From Planctomycetaceae bacterium (GTDB lineage Bacteria; Planctomycetota; Planctomycetia; Isosphaerales; Isosphaeraceae), in the NCBI GenBank assembly GCA_019232645.1, contig JAFANO010000649.1, positions 1-7,044 of the forward strand: DNA of 7,044 nucleotides, read 5' to 3'. Below are positions 5,689-7,044 of this stretch, in pieces. The number at the start of each line of letters is the position of its first letter. Within the stretch, counting starts at the first letter, position 1. The translations under genes were made by a program, and so were the position numbers. The notes under the pieces are model-generated. The model was given only the letters and a program-made list of their open reading frames with translations. It did no database searches and was not told the DNA's origin.

Positions 5689-6156
5689 TCAACGCCCTCG
5701 GCGGGGGACGGGACGACCGCTGTGTACGAGAACGGTCCGGATCCATGTGATGTTGCGAACCAGCTCCTCGCGCGACCGCTGGAAGCTGGCGAAGCTCCGG
5801 CTGAACCGGAGCCCGGCGATCCACGCCACGGCCGACGCCCCCGCTAACGTCACGAGTCCGACCAGCAGCAGGGCCCAGCCGAGGCGGATCGAGAACGCCC
5901 AGGCGATTAACTGGGCCACCCCGATCAGGACCACCGGTAGGCTCGCCAGCGCCAGCGTCAGGCCCCCGAGCGTCAGTACCAGCGGGGAGACCGCGTGCTC
6001 GAGGCTCTCCCTGAAGTCGATCGCGGCGAGCCTGGCCTGGAGCTCCGCCAGGGTCAAGATGTCATTGCCGAACTCGGCAATGCCCCCGATCACCCCTTCC
6101 GGCGGGCCGTTGGTCCGGATGCCTTCATCACCCCTTACCGACGCTTGAGTAGCCAT
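5689..6156 (-). CDS. YqjE-like membrane protein, holin superfamily III (PF07332-like)
   Basis: 155 residues. An N-terminal charged helix (about 33-53, DILTLAELQARLAAIDFRES) is followed by two long hydrophobic segments (about 56-88 and 93-116) and a C-terminal amphipathic tail (SFASFQRSREELVRNITWIR). This order of helix, two membrane spans and SREEL-type tail is characteristic of the Actinobacterial holin-X/YqjE family. In E. coli yqjE sits next to yqjD. Its start overlaps the end of the preceding 70-residue YqjD-like gene by 22 bp, suggesting translational coupling; no strong ribosome site is seen. Despite the family name, nothing phage-like is nearby, so a role in the envelope or stress response is more likely than lysis. 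The molecular function of the family is not established. Confidence 0.75.
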   Translation of the reverse strand: MATQASVRGDEGIRTNGPPEGVIGGIAEFGNDILTLAELQARLAAIDFRESLEHAVSPLVLTLGGLTLALASLPVVLIGVAQLIAWAFSIRLGWALLLVGLVTLAGASAVAWIAGLRFSRSFASFQRSREELVRNITWIRTVLVHSGRPVPRRGR

Positions 6157-6347
6157 CCGAGGACGATCCCCAGTCCGAGCGCGATGCCCAAGGCACGCGC
6201 GGGTTCATTGATCACAAACCCCTTGATCGCCTCGCCCCCCTCGGTGAGGCGCTCACGCGCGGTCGCCACGAAGTCGAGGGCCTTCTCCTTGATCACTTCC
6301 GCCTGTGACGCGTCACCCGTCTCCATGCCCCTGATGCGATCGATCAT
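6135..6347 (-). CDS. YqjD-like small C-tail-anchored membrane protein
   Basis: 70 residues from the ATG at 6347, chosen because GGAGG (6361-6357) lies 9 bases upstream; an in-frame ATG at 6404 would overlap the previous gene and adds an unrelated hydrophobic segment. The protein has a charged helix (about 15-42) and one anchor (about 51-67, RALGIALGLGIVLGWLLKRR) in the Gly-rich YqjD/ElaB style, with basic residues at the very end. It starts MID and ends LGWxLK like the protein at 2792-2989. It is the middle gene of a three-gene minus-strand operon and overlaps the YqjE-like gene by 22 bp. By analogy with E. coli YqjD it may tether ribosomes or stabilise the inner membrane in non-growing cells; that transfer of function is an inference. 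Confidence 0.7.
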   Translation of the reverse strand: MIDRIRGMETGDASQAEVIKEKALDFVATARERLTEGGEAIKGFVINEPARALGIALGLGIVLGWLLKRR

Positions 6348-6356
6348 GAAAGCAGG

Positions 6357-6361
6357 CCTCC
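6357..6361 (-). promoter_or_regulatory. Ribosome binding site deciding the 70-residue YqjD-like start
   Basis: GGAGG on the minus strand lies 9 bases before the ATG at 6347. This favours the 70-residue product over an 89-residue frame opening at 6404. Confidence 0.6.
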
Positions 6362-6400
6362 GCGTTTGCAATATTTTCAATATGAACAAAAGGGCTACGG

Positions 6401-6925
6401 TCAACGGATCCCGCTACCTCCGCCAGGCCATCCGGTTCCGCCCTTGTTACCAGGACCACCCACCGTCCCGGGTCCGCCCGGCGCCTGGGGATGGATGGGG
6501 GACGGTCCCGCCGCCTTCTGCTGTTGCATCTGCCGTGCGAGCCACGATTCCAGGTATTGCACAGCATAGGTCTGCGCCGCGTGAACGGCCACCGGCCCGA
6601 TGAGGCCGAAGATCGAGCCCAGCAGTCCCTTCCTGCTCTTCGCCTTGGACTGCTCCCTGGATTCCTCGACCGCCTCGCGGACTCGGTCCAGGTCGGCCTG
6701 CGTCGCGATGCCGTGGGGGATGATCCGACGACGCTTTGGGACGATCAGGTAGCCGACAGCGAAGGTCGCGCCCAGCGAAGCCCAGGGATACATCCTGATA
6801 TAGCGCCGCCAGTCGGTCACGGCCTCGGCGCTGGTGACCACCTCCCGGACGTCCTCATGGAGCTCGCGGCGGATCCTCGCCATCTGGCGACGGATCTCGT
6901 GAACATCATTCGTTGCTGTGGCCAC
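6401..6925 (-). CDS. DUF3618/YqjD-like membrane protein with Gly/Pro-rich tail
   Basis: 174 residues from a GTG start at 6925, with GGGAG 6 bases upstream. The N-terminus (5-40) is a charged helix beginning EIRRQMARIRRELHEDV, the pattern of DUF3618-type proteins. A membrane anchor follows (about 46-62, YPWASLGATFAVGYLIV) with an adjacent basic PKRRR. A second charged helix (about 75-97) leads to a moderately hydrophobic amphipathic segment (about 101-127). The last 35 residues are a Gly/Pro low-complexity tail. It is the first gene of the operon, 53 bp ahead of the 70-residue YqjD-like gene, and is preceded by a sigma-54-type promoter. It is longer than typical YqjD proteins because of the extra helix and tail. 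Family assignment is by pattern; function is unknown. Confidence 0.7.
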   Translation of the reverse strand: MATATNDVHEIRRQMARIRRELHEDVREVVTSAEAVTDWRRYIRMYPWASLGATFAVGYLIVPKRRRIIPHGIATQADLDRVREAVEESREQSKAKSRKGLLGSIFGLIGPVAVHAAQTYAVQYLESWLARQMQQQKAAGPSPIHPQAPGGPGTVGGPGNKGGTGWPGGGSGIR

Positions 6926-7003
6926 TGCCTGCTCCCATTCAGACTCTGGAGTTGCGACGGCCTCGACGGGTGCGCCCCCGCCCGCTCATGCTCAATAATA
7001 TTC

Positions 7004-7020
7004 TGCAAGAGCAATGCCAA
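7004..7020 (-). promoter_or_regulatory. Sigma-54 promoter of the YqjD/YqjE-like operon
   Basis: The minus strand reads TTGGCATTGCTCTTGCA, keeping TTGGCA at -24 and TTGCA at -12, with GG (7018-7017) and GC (7006-7005) exactly ten bases apart. Predicted start is near 6993, about 68 bases before the GTG at 6925. Any upstream activator sites would lie beyond the right edge of the window. Confidence 0.7.
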
Positions 7021-7044
7021 GCAGGGCGGCCGTGTCGCGCCGGG

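Noticed and set aside
5689..6156. Prophage lysis holin
   Set aside because: The family name is historical; there is no endolysin, phage structural gene or integrase nearby, and the context fits YqjE-type chromosomal genes.

Overview
The window is GC-rich bacterial chromosomal DNA, most likely from a planctomycete of the Isosphaeraceae type. That placement is an inference from base composition, roomy intergenic spacing and protein style; no rRNA or other marker gene is present to settle it. I see no mobile element, tRNA, rRNA or CRISPR array.

Layout. At the left edge is a small lipoprotein gene (42-470, +). A 300-bp convergent spacer rich in inverted repeats separates it from a ferritin-like gene (774-1277, -) and a soluble histidine kinase-like gene with a degenerate receiver and a degenerate ATP lid (1405-2544, -). 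Next is a 65-residue YqjD-like membrane-anchored protein (2792-2989, -). A 507-bp divergent, relatively AT-rich regulatory region follows, then a full-length NtrC-family sigma-54 activator (3497-4891, +) and a two-CBS-domain protein (4983-5423, +) with a rho-independent terminator. The right side is a minus-strand operon read 6925 to 5689: a DUF3618/YqjD-like protein, a 70-residue YqjD-like protein, and a YqjE-like protein of holin superfamily III.

Main observation. Four intergenic sites have the invariant -24/-12 geometry of sigma-54 promoters (GG, ten bases, GC, with TTGC at -12). Each lies upstream of a gene and points at it: the activator gene itself (3399-3415), the CBS gene (4916-4931), the lone YqjD-like gene (3257-3242, minus strand) and the YqjD/YqjE-like operon (7020-7004, minus strand). 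The window therefore reads as a self-contained sigma-54 regulon: an autoregulated NtrC-type activator controlling small membrane-anchored stress-type proteins and a CBS sensor, with the neighbouring kinase-like protein as a possible signalling partner. In E. coli, yqjD and yqjE are adjacent genes linked to stationary phase, so sigma-54 control of an equivalent module would be an unusual wiring.

Two further points stand out. The activator's sigma-54 contact loop reads GSFTSA instead of GAFTGA. The transcript from the 3257 promoter would have a leader of about 240 nt whose 5' end can pair with a perfect 10-base complement about 120 nt downstream, suggesting a structured RNA.
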